Assembly: GCA_947631205.1 (NCBI GenBank)
Contig: CANRKL010000008.1
Span: forward strand, 1 to 35,993
DNA: 35,993 nt
Origin: an uncultured Bacilli bacterium
Lineage (GTDB): Bacteria > Bacillota_I > Bacilli_A > RF39 > UBA660
Direction: 5' to 3'
Shown in pieces: positions 23,410-33,094 of this stretch; within the stretch, counting starts at the first letter, position 1; each line of letters starts with the position of its first letter. Below the pieces are notes generated by a model, which was not told the DNA's origin, did not search any database, and was given only the letters and a program-made list of their open reading frames with translations. Position numbers and translations under genes: made by a program.

Positions 23410-26400
23410 ATGAAAAAAATAACTGATTTTATTGTTGATAAGCGCTTGTTTATTTTTATCTTAGTTTTAGGCTTAACTATTCTTTCATTTTTCTTAATTT
23501 CTAAAGTAGAAGTTAAAAGAGAGATTATCGAATATTTACCAGATAATTCTAAAGTTAAAATTGGCTATGATATTATGGAAGATGAATTTACTACTAATAC
23601 TAGTACTTTAAATATTATGTTAGAAAATTTAAATAGTGATGACAAAGCAAGAATTTATGAAGAATTAACTAAAAAGTCAAATGTTAAAGAAGTTTTATAT
23701 GATAGCAGCGAAACTTATAATAAAGATAATTATACTTTATATATTATTAATTTAAATGTTAATAAAGATTCTAATGAAGCCAAAGAATTTTATAATAATA
23801 TTATTAAAGAATATCAAGATTATAATATTAAAACTAGTGGTGAAGTCTCATCTTTATATAAAACTGTCTTACCCTTATGGATAGTTGTATTAGCTATTTG
23901 TTGTGCCTTAGTAATATTACTTATTATGTGTGATTCATATATAGAACCATTTCTTTTCTTACTAGCTATTGGAATGGGAGTATTTTTAAATAAAGGAACA
24001 AATATTATCTTTAATAATATCTCAAGTATTACAAATTCCATTACATCTATCTTACAACTTGCTCTTTCAATGGACTATTCTATCATGCTGATAAATCGTT
24101 ATAGACAAGAAAAAGAGAAAGATAAAAACAATGTAAGCGCCATGAAAAAAGCATTATATAAATCTTTTTCATCAATATCTAGTAGCTCCCTTACCACCAT
24201 TGTTGGCCTACTTGCTTTAGTATTTATGAGCTTTAAAATTGGTAAAGACTTAGGCTTAGTCTTAGCTAAAGGAGTTCTATTTAGTCTCTTTACTATCTTT
24301 ACTTGTCTTCCTTTTCTTATCTTAAGTTTTGATAAATTAATAACTAAAACCCATAAAAAAGCTCCTAATATTAAACTAAATAAATTAGGAAACTTTGCTT
24401 TTAAACATTCTAAATTAGGTATAGTATGTTTTCTAATAATTTTTATTACTAGTCTTTTTCTAAAAGGAAACTTAAATATTTTATATACTGATATAGATTC
24501 TGATGATGTTGCAAAACATTTTAATTTAAATAATCAAATGGCTATTGTTTATAAAAAAGATTATGAAGATAAGCTAGCAAAGTATAGTAAAGAATTAGAA
24601 AAAGATGAAAAAATAACTGATGTTTTAGGTTATGGAAATACGATTAATGAACCCCTTTTATATCAAAATATTAACTCTAAATTAACAAGCCTTAAAAGTG
24701 ATACCACCATTAAAGAATATCTTTTAAAAATAATCTATTATAAGTATTATAATAAGGAAATACCAAACATGACTTTTAATGATTTTCTTACCTTCCTTAA
24801 AAATGATGTTTATAACAATCCTGATTTAGAAAGTCATATAACTAATGATATTAAAGAAAATGTTTCTAAACTAGAACAATTTACTAATTTAAATAATATT
24901 TATAAATTAAGAAATGCAAGTGATATTTCTTCAATGTTAGGAATTGATATTAATAAAACCAATGAATTATTAATTTACTATAATTCTCTTACAAGTAATA
25001 ATACCTTAACTATTAAACAATTTCTTGATTTTACAAATAATTATTTATTAAAAAGTGAATATAAAAACAATCTATCAAATGACCAAATTGCTAAACTAAA
25101 TACTTTAAATAAATTTGCTAATACAAATATTTTACAAAAAGAATTATCAGTAGAAGATATGGCTAGTTTATTTAGTATGGATAAACAAAGTGTTAAAGGA
25201 ATATATGATTTAAATAAAAGCTTAAAAGCTCCAACTACTAAAATGACTATTAATACTTTTGCAAATTTTATTAATACTAAACTAATTAATAATAAAGAAT
25301 ATCAAGCCCTTATTGCCAAAGAAAAAGACAAACTAAATTTATTAAATACCTTTAGCCAAACAGACTTTATTAATCAAAAATTAAACTATGAAAAAATGAG
25401 TCAAATATTTAACTTAGATAAAGATTTAGTTTTTAAATTATATTCAGAAACTACTAACAATGAAAATATTACAATGACTATAAAAGATTTTGTAAATAAC
25501 ATAACTATTTTAAAAAATAATCATTTAATTACCGAAGATATTTCTAATTTAGAAAATATTCCACCTATTCTTTTAAATAGTGATAAAGAATTTGATTCTA
25601 AAACTCTATCTACTACCCTAAATCTTGATGAAACTCTAATTACTAACTTATATAAATTAATCTATTTTTATAACAACCAAGATAAAATTCTTCTTTCACC
25701 ATATGAATTTGTTACCAAAACTAAAGATATAGTAAATAATCCATCACTAACTTTGATATATCAAATCATGGATAGTAGCTTAAGATGTCAAGAATATTTA
25801 AGTAGTGAACTTGCCAAAATGTTAGAATTAGATGAAACTACTGTCTCTAATATCTATACTTTATATGTTATTGAAAAAGATAATACATTACTTACTCCCC
25901 TATCCTTTACTCAAGTTATTTTAAATCAACAAGAAAATCCCCTACTAAAAAATAGTCTCAATAAAGAAACATTAAAGAATGTAGAATTAATAAATACTAT
26001 TATGAAAAGTGTTATAAATAATACTTCATATACTAGTAATAGTTTAGCTAATCTCTTAGGAATAGATAAAAATAATATGCAATTATTATATTCATTAAAT
26101 AAAATCAATTATCAAGGTCAAAAAATTAATTTAACTTACCAAGATTTTATTACTTTTCTTTTAAATGATGTTGTAACTAAAGAAGAATATCAAAATGAAT
26201 TTAAAAGTGAAGAGATAACTAAAATTAAAACAATTAATAAAATTATTAACAATACTATAAACAATGTTACTTACACTAAAGATGAATTAATTGCGATTAT
26301 TAAAATCTTAGATAAAAGTATTGATGATAACTTAATTGACTTATTATATACTTATTATGGCAGTAATAATGATTATAATGAAAATTGGACCTTAACTTTA

Positions 26401-27210
26401 GAACAGTTTATTAATTATTTAAATGATGACATCTTAAAAGATTCTCGTTTTGATGATTTTATAGATGATGACATGAAAGAAAAAATAATTGATGCCAAAA
26501 CAACAATAACTGATGCTAAAAATGAATTAATTGGTAATAATTATGGAAGAATTGTTTTAAATACTAAATATGATTTAGAAAACAAAGAATCACTAGATTT
26601 CATTGATAAAATATATCAAGATTTAGATGTTTCTAATACTGATGATATATTTATTGTTGGAAATACACCTATGGCTTATAATTTAGATAAAACTTTTGAT
26701 AGTGAATTTAATTTTATAACCATTCTTACTATTATCTTTATCTTTGTTATTGTAGCTATTACTTTTAAATCTTTTATTATTCCAGCTATTCTTGTTCTAA
26801 TTATTGAAACCTCAGTTTACATTACCATGGGTATCTTATCAATTGAAAGTGGTCAAACATACTTTATTGCTATTTTAATTGTTCAAAGTATTCTAATGGG
26901 TTCAACTATTGATTATGCTATCTTATTTACTTCTTACTATTTAGAAAATCGTCAAAAAGATAATATTAAAAATGCTTTAATTAATTCTTATAATAATTCT
27001 ATTAATACAATAATTACCAGTGCTTCAATTCTTTCCATCGTTACTTTAATTATTGGTCATTTAAGTACTGATACTGCTTCTAAAATATGCCAAACAATTT
27101 CTAAAGGAACAATCTGTTCAACTATCCTAATAATTCTATTTCTTCCCGCATTTCTAACTATTTTTGATAAAATAATTACTAAAAAAGATAAGGTGTTTAA
27201 AAATCATTAA
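23410..27210 (+). CDS. MMPL/RND-family membrane transporter with internal repeats
   Basis: The 1266-residue protein has the MMPL layout. The first half has TM1 at 13-33, a small outer domain, then TM2-6 (about 153-307) with the motif LALSMDYSIMLINRY at 217-231. TM7 lies near 335-352. A very long outer region follows to about residue 1098, then the second half with TM8-12 and the matching motif GSTIDYAILFTSYY. MMPL proteins export lipids or drugs using the proton gradient; the Asp-Tyr pair in TM4 and TM10 is the proton relay. The second outer domain is about 740 residues, far larger than usual, because of about eight helical repeats (separate entry). An AGAAAGGA SD precedes the ATG, and it is probably controlled by the divergent TetR gene. 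Confidence 0.9.
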   Translation: MKKITDFIVDKRLFIFILVLGLTILSFFLISKVEVKREIIEYLPDNSKVKIGYDIMEDEFTTNTSTLNIMLENLNSDDKARIYEELTKKSNVKEVLYDSSETYNKDNYTLYIINLNVNKDSNEAKEFYNNIIKEYQDYNIKTSGEVSSLYKTVLPLWIVVLAICCALVILLIMCDSYIEPFLFLLAIGMGVFLNKGTNIIFNNISSITNSITSILQLALSMDYSIMLINRYRQEKEKDKNNVSAMKKALYKSFSSISSSSLTTIVGLLALVFMSFKIGKDLGLVLAKGVLFSLFTIFTCLPFLILSFDKLITKTHKKAPNIKLNKLGNFAFKHSKLGIVCFLIIFITSLFLKGNLNILYTDIDSDDVAKHFNLNNQMAIVYKKDYEDKLAKYSKELEKDEKITDVLGYGNTINEPLLYQNINSKLTSLKSDTTIKEYLLKIIYYKYYNKEIPNMTFNDFLTFLKNDVYNNPDLESHITNDIKENVSKLEQFTNLNNIYKLRNASDISSMLGIDINKTNELLIYYNSLTSNNTLTIKQFLDFTNNYLLKSEYKNNLSNDQIAKLNTLNKFANTNILQKELSVEDMASLFSMDKQSVKGIYDLNKSLKAPTTKMTINTFANFINTKLINNKEYQALIAKEKDKLNLLNTFSQTDFINQKLNYEKMSQIFNLDKDLVFKLYSETTNNENITMTIKDFVNNITILKNNHLITEDISNLENIPPILLNSDKEFDSKTLSTTLNLDETLITNLYKLIYFYNNQDKILLSPYEFVTKTKDIVNNPSLTLIYQIMDSSLRCQEYLSSELAKMLELDETTVSNIYTLYVIEKDNTLLTPLSFTQVILNQQENPLLKNSLNKETLKNVELINTIMKSVINNTSYTSNSLANLLGIDKNNMQLLYSLNKINYQGQKINLTYQDFITFLLNDVVTKEEYQNEFKSEEITKIKTINKIINNTINNVTYTKDELIAIIKILDKSIDDNLIDLLYTYYGSNNDYNENWTLTLEQFINYLNDDILKDSRFDDFIDDDMKEKIIDAKTTITDAKNELIGNNYGRIVLNTKYDLENKESLDFIDKIYQDLDVSNTDDIFIVGNTPMAYNLDKTFDSEFNFITILTIIFIFVIVAITFKSFIIPAILVLIIETSVYITMGILSIESGQTYFIAILIVQSILMGSTIDYAILFTSYYLENRQKDNIKNALINSYNNSINTIITSASILSIVTLIIGHLSTDTASKICQTISKGTICSTILIILFLPAFLTIFDKIITKKDKVFKNH
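24763..26520 (+). repeat. About eight 78-residue repeats inside the MMPL outer domain
   Basis: Repeat units begin near residues 453, 531, 610, 688, 760, 827, 906 and 992. Each starts with a short '(L/M)T(I/L)..F' segment (MTFNDFLTF, LTIKQFLDF, MTINTFANF, MTIKDFVNN, LSPYEFVTK, LTPLSFTQV, LTYQDFITF, LTLEQFINY). Most then have a Leu-rich helix, a segment like LSVEDMASLFSMDKQSVKGIYDL (compare LANLLGIDKNNMQLLYSLN) and a polar linker. The last unit is truncated. The DNA repeats have diverged, so this is old duplication and not an unstable array. Confidence 0.8.
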
Positions 27211-27221
27211 CCCTTATCTTT
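27184..27221. terminator. Bidirectional terminator between MMPL and signal peptidase genes
   Basis: A perfect 10-bp stem AAAGATAAGG (27184-27193) / CCTTATCTTT (27212-27221) spans both convergent stops. The minus strand continues with a T run, the plus strand with ATTTTGTGTT. Confidence 0.75.
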
Positions 27222-28074
27222 ATTTTGTGTTAGAATTTTTTTTATTTTTTCTTGTTCTTGTTTTCTTAGGCTTAGTATTTTCACTTTTTTCTTCTTTAAT
27301 CTTAGCAGGTAATTCCATTTTGCTATCCATACTTACACTTACTATTTTAACTTTTCTTTCAAATGGTGCTCCCTCATTACTTCTATTTAATTTATATTTA
27401 GCTTTTAAATTTTCTTTAATCTCTTGTTTTTTCTTTTCTTCTTCAATTTTTTGTTCTTCTTCTTTTTTATTAATCTCATTAACACTGTCATTAATATTCT
27501 TTAATTTAAATAATTTTAAAACATCTTTGATAATAATTATTAAAGCAGGAATAACAACAACAACTAACCAACCACCTTTAGTAGCTAAAAAACTTTGAAC
27601 ACGTCCTAATTGAGGAATCTTTAAAATTACTTTTCCTAAAATATTTTGATATTCAGCTGGACGAGCATCAGGACTTAAATTATTATCCCCTTTAGTATAA
27701 TATACCCGACCTTTATCTGGTGTATCTTCAATTTTTATAACTCTGTGAGTAATAGTCATTCCTTTAGACAAAGAAGATGTAGAAATAAAAGTTATTATAT
27801 CTCCCTCTTTAATATCATCAGGACTATTTACATTAGTATCAACAATTACATCATAAATCTTTAAATTAGGCTCCATACTAGGAGATACTATAGTATACAA
27901 ACCAAAAGCTGGCTTATAATTATCTCCTTTAGAAGCATATATTTTAGTTGAAATAAAATAATATAAAAGTAATCCAGCAATTATCAATAATAATACAAAA
28001 AAAGTCCACGATAACACTGTTGAAATAAATTTGCAAACTTCTTTAAATCTATTATATTTATCGTGTTTTTTCAT
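27220..28074 (-). CDS. sipW: ER-type (SipW-like) signal peptidase I
   Basis: The 284-residue protein has a cytosolic N-terminus, TM1 at about 19-41, the catalytic Ser66 in VSPSMEPNL, and His110 in ITHRVI where bacterial-type enzymes have Lys. That His marks the ER/SipW subclass (S26B). The block YYTKGDNNLSPDARP follows, then TM2 near 164-183. A Lys/Glu-rich C-terminal tail of about 95 residues with coiled-coil character is longer than in Bacillus SipW (about 190). SipW-type enzymes mature TasA and TapA for biofilm, and TasA-like genes lie on both sides. It has its own promoter. Confidence 0.88.
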   Translation of the reverse strand: MKKHDKYNRFKEVCKFISTVLSWTFFVLLLIIAGLLLYYFISTKIYASKGDNYKPAFGLYTIVSPSMEPNLKIYDVIVDTNVNSPDDIKEGDIITFISTSSLSKGMTITHRVIKIEDTPDKGRVYYTKGDNNLSPDARPAEYQNILGKVILKIPQLGRVQSFLATKGGWLVVVVIPALIIIIKDVLKLFKLKNINDSVNEINKKEEEQKIEEEKKKQEIKENLKAKYKLNRSNEGAPFERKVKIVSVSMDSKMELPAKIKEEKSENTKPKKTRTRKNKKNSNTK

Positions 28075-28105
28075 ATGAATTCCTCTCTATTCTTAATCTA
28101 AATTT

Positions 28106-28134
28106 ATTATAACCAAAATATATAAAAAATACAA
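28106..28134 (-). promoter_or_regulatory. Promoter of the sipW-like gene
   Basis: On the minus strand, TTGTAT (28134-28129), 17-base spacer, TATAAT (28111-28106), about 32 bases before the ATG; AGAGGA SD follows. Confidence 0.7.
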
Positions 28135-28425
28135 GGTAGAATACAAATTCCTAACGTAAAATTAAGTAAAATATTCTTTTTATTATTTTATATCTATTAA
28201 AATTAAACTTTATTTATTGGCAATTTTTTTATCGCAAATAAATGCTTCTGAATAATTATCATAAATTTCATGCTTTTCCAAACCTCATTTCATCTTACTA
28301 ATTAAATTATACTATATGATTAAAATTTTTTCCTATATTTTAAATGTTCATAAGGGATGTTATAAAAATTTTTACTAAAACAAGACCATTTTATTTTATA
28401 AATCATCTGTAAAATAACTGCCAAT
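28135..28425. other. Intergenic region, nothing recognised
   Basis: These 291 AT-rich bases lie between divergent promoters of the signal peptidase and TasA-like genes. I see no ORF with an SD, no clear hairpin-terminator and no known riboswitch. Confidence 0.5.
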
Positions 28426-28454
28426 TTGCATTTTTAGACATATTATGCTATAAT
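28426..28454 (+). promoter_or_regulatory. Promoter of the 168-residue secreted protein gene
   Basis: Plus-strand TTGCAT (28426-28431), 17-base spacer, TATAAT (28449-28454), with AAGGGGG SD at 28465-28471 before the ATG at 28480. Confidence 0.75.
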
Positions 28455-28479
28455 TATCCAAATCAAGGGGGTTATTTTT

Positions 28480-28986
28480 ATGGATATAATTATCCAATTT
28501 AAAAAAAGAAAAATAAGAGAAATATGCTTTTGGGCTCTTTTAGCTATTACAACATTCTTCTTTTGGAATTTTGAATCTTATGCTGCGACTGCCAACTATT
28601 ATCTTCAAAATAGTTTAATTGAAGTTGTTGAAGATAAAAATTATGTACCACTTCTCTACTCATTAAAAGATGAAGATATAAACTTAGCAGGAACTTATAA
28701 TCTAACTTTAATAAATGAAACATACCGTCAAGAAAACTATAAATTATATTTAGCTATTTCTAAAACCACTAATCAAGAACATTTAAAGATTGATTTGAAT
28801 GGTATTAAATATCTTAATAAATTATATCAATATGAAGATGATAATTATCGTTATTACTTATTAGATACTAATACATTAACTGCTGAACAAAAACTATATC
28901 AATTTAAATTATGGAACGATATAAGTGCAAGAAAAAATGAGCCTATCCTCTTCTATTTTAAAGTTGAAAAGGCAAGTTTATCTTAA
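28480..28986 (+). CDS. Secreted TasA-like beta-sandwich protein
   Basis: The 168-residue protein has a basic start, a hydrophobic segment (CFWALLAITTFFFW) and a SYA-A cleavage-like site near residue 36, then a compact beta-rich domain. The pattern GTYNLTLINETYRQENYKLY, LKIDLNGIKYL, YYLLDTNTL and FKLWND resembles TasA/CalY-like domains I know from gut Bacilli, where the strand ending in 'LW.D' is typical. It has no C-terminal anchor. It is divergent from the sipW-like gene, which may process it. The family call is by pattern only; plain secreted protein of unknown function is the alternative. Confidence 0.55.
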   Translation: MDIIIQFKKRKIREICFWALLAITTFFFWNFESYAATANYYLQNSLIEVVEDKNYVPLLYSLKDEDINLAGTYNLTLINETYRQENYKLYLAISKTTNQEHLKIDLNGIKYLNKLYQYEDDNYRYYLLDTNTLTAEQKLYQFKLWNDISARKNEPILFYFKVEKASLS

Positions 28987-28995
28987 TTTATAAAA

Positions 28996-29027
28996 GTGAA
29001 GAATATCTAAAACGTCTTCTCTTTTTT
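28996..29027 (+). terminator. Terminator after the secreted protein gene
   Basis: Plus-strand GTGAAGA (28996-29002) pairs with TCTTCTC (29015-29021) with one mismatch around a 12-base loop, followed by T6 (29022-29027). Confidence 0.65.
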
Positions 29028-29079
29028 CTTGTTTTTTTAAGTATTAAAGTTTATACTTTCATTAAGGAAGTGAAAACAT

Positions 29080-29718
29080 ATGACTTTATTCATTATTTTA
29101 TTAATACTTTTAATACCTATTATAATTCAAATTAATTTTTTTAAATGCTACAATAATTTAAAAAATTTAAATATAACTAAAGATACTATGGGACAAGAAG
29201 TAATCAAAAATATTTTAGAAAAAAATCATCTTAAAGATACATATGTTGTTATAACTAAAGGATTTATGAATAATTATTATGATTCTAAAAGAAATGTTAT
29301 AAGGTTAAGTAAAGAAATATTTGAAAGTGATAATTTAGCTTCTTTAATAATTGCTAGTTTCTTAGGATACAAAACAGTTAGTTTAGAAAAAAACAATTTA
29401 GGAAAAGTTAAAAAATCTTTCATGCCTGTTATTGGATTACTTTGTTTATTAAGTTACATCATTACTCTTTATGGTATTTTTGAACAAAGTCTAAATATTA
29501 TAGTTATTGGCCTAGGAATTTTAGTTTTTATTATTTTCTATAATTTATTAACAATTAAATTTGAAATATCTATTTGTAAAGACATTTCTCAAGATAAATT
29601 ATTTAATACTAAAGAAATAAAAGAAGCATCATCTTTAATTAATTCTTTAAAATACATATCTATAACTCTTCCACTACGACCTATAATATGGTTATTTAAA
29701 ATGTTTAAAACGCACTAA
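29080..29718 (+). CDS. YugP-family membrane protein without the zinc site (pseudoprotease)
   Basis: The 212-residue protein aligns by eye with YugP-type neutral zinc metallopeptidases (PF04298). It has an N-terminal helix, TMGQEVIKNILEKN, then FMNNYYDSKRNVIRLSKEIF, where active members read 'LTDHYDPR...VRLS'. ASLIIASFLGYK follows, where they read 'AVAAHEVGHAIQ', and then three membrane helices. The HExGH motif is replaced by SFLGY at residues 93-97 and the DHYD motif by NYYD (65-68), so zinc binding and catalysis should be lost while the fold is kept. The gene is intact, with SD AAGGAAG. Its 3' end overlaps the next convergent gene by 27 bases. Confidence 0.75.
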   Translation: MTLFIILLILLIPIIIQINFFKCYNNLKNLNITKDTMGQEVIKNILEKNHLKDTYVVITKGFMNNYYDSKRNVIRLSKEIFESDNLASLIIASFLGYKTVSLEKNNLGKVKKSFMPVIGLLCLLSYIITLYGIFEQSLNIIVIGLGILVFIIFYNLLTIKFEISICKDISQDKLFNTKEIKEASSLINSLKYISITLPLRPIIWLFKMFKTH

Positions 29719-30261
29719 AGACTTTTTCTTTTTCGATATTAAATCATTAAATATTGTATCTATATAATCATTATCTAACGGTATTTTAACAGGTAGAATA
29801 CCGCTTTTATTTTTCATAAAATCATATTCTAAAAAATAACCAGCATTGTGATGAATAATACTTATAAAAGAATATCCCCTAGAATAAATTAAAGAATCAT
29901 CTACCAATTCTTCATATTTATAGTAATCCATATTAGTTGAATATTTTTTAACTAAATTATTTTCTTCATATATTAGATTAGTAAACTTATTATTTTGAAA
30001 AATAAATTTAATTAACAAATTAGTCATATCATTTTGATATATTAAAATATTATCATAGCCAATTTTTAAATAATACTTATCTTTCAATGTATCAATAAGT
30101 ACTCCATCTTCCATTGTTAAATAATCATAACTACCACTTAATATTTTAGACAAATTAAGTTGCAAAAAATATTTATAAAAATTCTCATTAAACTTATCTA
30201 CAACATTTTTTTTCTTAAGCAAATACATTAAACTATTTATTATATCATCATAATTTTTCAT
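29692..30261 (-). CDS. Hypothetical protein, 189 aa
   Basis: I do not recognise this protein. It is soluble, Tyr/Asn/Lys-rich, helical at the N-terminus (YDDIINSLMYLLKKK) and beta-rich in the middle (DGVLIDTLKDKYYLKIGYDN), with a basic end SKKKKSLVRFKHFK. It overlaps the YugP-like gene tail to tail by 27 bases and precedes uvrB on the other side by 34 bases. No SD of note; a normal length and clean frame support it as real. Confidence 0.6.
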   Translation of the reverse strand: MKNYDDIINSLMYLLKKKNVVDKFNENFYKYFLQLNLSKILSGSYDYLTMEDGVLIDTLKDKYYLKIGYDNILIYQNDMTNLLIKFIFQNNKFTNLIYEENNLVKKYSTNMDYYKYEELVDDSLIYSRGYSFISIIHHNAGYFLEYDFMKNKSGILPVKIPLDNDYIDTIFNDLISKKKKSLVRFKHFK

Positions 30262-30295
30262 AATAAATTATATGAAATATTTAATTTAATTATGA

Positions 30296-32245
30296 CTAAT
30301 CTTCACTTTCCATTTCAAATAAAATATCACGTAATTCCATAGCTCTTTCAAAATCTAAATTTTTAGCAGCTAACTTCATTTCTTCTTCAATATTTAATTT
30401 TAATTTTTCTTTATCTTTCTTAGATATTTTAGTCTTTTCTTTCTTATCTTTAACTTCATTTGTTACAACATCATGAATATCTTTAATAATAGTCATTGGT
30501 TCAATATGATGGACTAAATTATATTCTTCTTGGATTTTTCTTCTTCTTTTTGTCTCTTTAATAGCTTCTTCCATTGCTTCACTTATATCATCGGCATACA
30601 TAATAACATGCCCATTTTTATTTCTAGCACACCTTCCAATTGTTTGAATTAAACTACGACTACTTCTTAAAAATCCTTGTTTATCGGCATCTAAAATACA
30701 AATCAAACTAACTTCTGGAATATCAATTCCCTCTCTTAATAAATTAATTCCCACTACTACATCATATATACCTACTCGTAAATCATGTATAATCTTTAAT
30801 CTTTCTAAAGTTTTTATTTCATTATGAAGATAAGCAACTTTAATATTTACTTCTTTTAAATAATTAGTAAGTTCTTCACTCATTCTAATTGTTAAAGTAG
30901 TTATTAACACTCTTTCATTTTTAGCTTTTCTTTTTCTTATTTCTTCAATAATATCATCTATTTGTCCTTCGGTATTTTTAACTTCAATAGTTGGGTCTAA
31001 TAATCCAGTTGGCCTGATAATTTGTTCAATATAATGATTATTAGTATGTTCTAATTCATAATCTCCAGGTGTAGCTGAAACATAAATTACTTGATTAATT
31101 TTTTCTTCAAATTCACTAAATTTTAAAGGACGATTATCTAAAGCACTTGGAAGTCTAAAACCATAATCAACTAAAGTAGTCTTACGCATTCTATCTCCAT
31201 TATACATTCCTCTTATTTGTGGAAGAGTAACATGAGATTCATCAATAACTAATAAAAAATCTTTAGGAAAAAAATCAATAAGACAAGTTGGTGTTTCTCC
31301 CTCACCTCTTAAAGCTAAATGACGTGAATAATTTTCAATTCCACTACAAAAACCCGTTTCCCGAAGCATTTCTAAATCATAATTAGTTCTTTCTCTTAAA
31401 CGTTGTTCTTCTAGTAATTTATTGTTATCTTTTAATTCTTTTAAACGATTTTCTAATTCTTCTTCTATTCTTTTAATAGCTTCTTTTAACTTAGCTTCAC
31501 TAGTAACAAAATGACTAGCTGGAAATATTGTAATATTTTTAATACTTTTACTAATTGCTCCTGTCACTGGGTCAAATAAACAAATTTGTTCAATTTCATC
31601 ACCAAAAAGAGAAACTCTTATTCCACTAGCATGTTCATTAACTGGTATAACATCAATAATATCTCCTCTACTCCTAAAAGTTCCTCGATGAAAATCTAAA
31701 TCATTACGTTCATAAGTCATATCAATTAATTTATTAATAATTGTATTTCTTTTTATATTTTGCCCTACTGTTAAAATTAACATATTATTTATATATTCTT
31801 CTTTTTCACCAATTCCATAAATACAAGAAACTGATGCAACCACAATGGTATCAGGATTATTTATTAAAGATGAAGTTGCACTATGTCTTAATTCATCTAT
31901 TTCATCATTAATAGAAGAATCTTTTTCAATGTAAGTATCAGTTGATGGAACATAAGCTTCTGGTTGATAATAATCATAATATGATACAAAATATTCGACA
32001 TGATTATTGGGAAATAACTCTTTAAACTCAGCATATAGTTGTCCTGCAAGTGTTTTATTATGAGCTAAAACTAGTGTCGGTTTATTAACACTCGCGATAA
32101 CATTTGCTATTGTAAAAGTTTTACCAGTACCTGTTGCACCAAGTAAAACTTGTTCTTTTTTACCTTCTTTAATACCCTCAACTAATTTTTCAATTGCTTC
32201 TGGTTGGTCCCCATTAGGCTTGTACTTTGAAACTAAATCAAACAT
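30296..32245 (-). CDS. uvrB: Excinuclease ABC subunit B
   Basis: UvrB is the damage-verifying helicase of nucleotide excision repair; it works with UvrA and UvrC. From the ATG at 32245 (AAGGAGG seven bases before it; the TTG at 32248 is not needed) it has 649 residues. Motifs: Walker A GATGTGKT at about 36-43, the beta-hairpin [21 protein letters not shown], Walker B with DESH, the helicase C-terminal [18 protein letters not shown] block, and the C-terminal UVR coiled coil [21 protein letters not shown]. Length is normal. I see no clear LexA box in the 200 bases upstream. Confidence 0.97.
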   Translation of the reverse strand: MFDLVSKYKPNGDQPEAIEKLVEGIKEGKKEQVLLGATGTGKTFTIANVIASVNKPTLVLAHNKTLAGQLYAEFKELFPNNHVEYFVSYYDYYQPEAYVPSTDTYIEKDSSINDEIDELRHSATSSLINNPDTIVVASVSCIYGIGEKEEYINNMLILTVGQNIKRNTIINKLIDMTYERNDLDFHRGTFRSRGDIIDVIPVNEHASGIRVSLFGDEIEQICLFDPVTGAISKSIKNITIFPASHFVTSEAKLKEAIKRIEEELENRLKELKDNNKLLEEQRLRERTNYDLEMLRETGFCSGIENYSRHLALRGEGETPTCLIDFFPKDFLLVIDESHVTLPQIRGMYNGDRMRKTTLVDYGFRLPSALDNRPLKFSEFEEKINQVIYVSATPGDYELEHTNNHYIEQIIRPTGLLDPTIEVKNTEGQIDDIIEEIRKRKAKNERVLITTLTIRMSEELTNYLKEVNIKVAYLHNEIKTLERLKIIHDLRVGIYDVVVGINLLREGIDIPEVSLICILDADKQGFLRSSRSLIQTIGRCARNKNGHVIMYADDISEAMEEAIKETKRRRKIQEEYNLVHHIEPMTIIKDIHDVVTNEVKDKKEKTKISKKDKEKLKLNIEEEMKLAAKNLDFERAMELRDILFEMESED

Positions 32246-32371
32246 CAAAATTCCTCCTTACTATTATCTTGTTCAATCTTTTCTATAATATCATAATTTA
32301 CAAATTTTTTAAATTATATCAGTGCATAAGTGTCGTATATTATATTAATAAAATTACTTATAACTATTAAA

Positions 32372-32396
32372 AATACCAGAATTATCTGCTGGTATT
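32372..32396 (-). terminator. Terminator after the 204-residue protein gene
   Basis: An 8-bp stem AATACCAG/CTGGTATT (32372-32379, 32389-32396) with a 9-base loop; on the minus strand it is followed by TTTAATAG. It lies about 60 bases after the stop at 32458 and ahead of uvrB. Confidence 0.65.
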
Positions 32397-32457
32397 CAAA
32401 CTTATATCAATCAATTTAATTGTATAAAAGAAAATAAGCTAGTTTTAGAATAATAAA

Positions 32458-33072
32458 TTATTCTTTTATATGAGGATTAGCGGCATAATATAAACTTTTT
32501 CGCAACATAATATCATTTTCTGCTAAGCGGGCTTTTATTTTACTATCAAGTTCTGCCATACTTCTTGCATAGTCAATTCTTGATATTATATGTAAAATAT
32601 AAGAATCAACCATAGATAAATTTTTATAATTATCTTCTTTCTGTTCCTCTTCTACTTTTTTTCTTAATTCTTTACTTGAAACGTAACTAAAATATTGTAT
32701 TTGTTCTTTGGCAAATTTAAGTTCTTCAGTGGATAACTTGTTTAACATTAATTTATCTATTGATTGCTTTTCCATAAAATCAAAGACTTCCATGTATTCT
32801 TCTTTAGAAATTTTATCTGTTCCATATATTTTAAATAGTCCTAACATTCTAATTTGACTTTTATATGCTCTTATCTCATCTAATTCGTCTAAACTCAACT
32901 CTTCTACTGTTTTAGAACTTAATTCCTGTATTCTTGTTTTTTGAAATTTTGGTACATATGACAACCATTTTATCCATTCTATATATGGGTCAACATTTCC
33001 CATAACTTCTCCATGAATTACTTTAACACCACTACCAGCCATAACAATAGCCATCTCTCTATTAAAATTCAT
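32458..33072 (-). CDS. Hypothetical protein downstream of the KilA-N gene
   Basis: I do not recognise this 204-residue, mostly helical, soluble protein. The N-terminus MNFNREMAIVMAGSGVKVIH is followed by a Trp-rich stretch IEWIKWL, several charged helices with Leu/Glu-rich spacing, and a basic C-terminus ending NPHIKE. It starts 22 bases after the stop of the KilA-N gene and is followed by a terminator, so the two form one unit. Accessory or phage-derived context is suggested by the KilA-N neighbour. Its AGGCGAGATTAT leader is shared with the DUF4143 gene 2.3 kb upstream. Confidence 0.6.
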   Translation of the reverse strand: MNFNREMAIVMAGSGVKVIHGEVMGNVDPYIEWIKWLSYVPKFQKTRIQELSSKTVEELSLDELDEIRAYKSQIRMLGLFKIYGTDKISKEEYMEVFDFMEKQSIDKLMLNKLSTEELKFAKEQIQYFSYVSSKELRKKVEEEQKEDNYKNLSMVDSYILHIISRIDYARSMAELDSKIKARLAENDIMLRKSLYYAANPHIKE

Positions 33073-33094
33073 ATAATCTCGCCTTTTTGCCTTT

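Noticed and set aside
32246-32340. LexA/SOS box before uvrB
   Set aside because: No GAAC-N4-GTTC palindrome is present; the AGTG...AGTG words near 32321-32332 are direct, not inverted.
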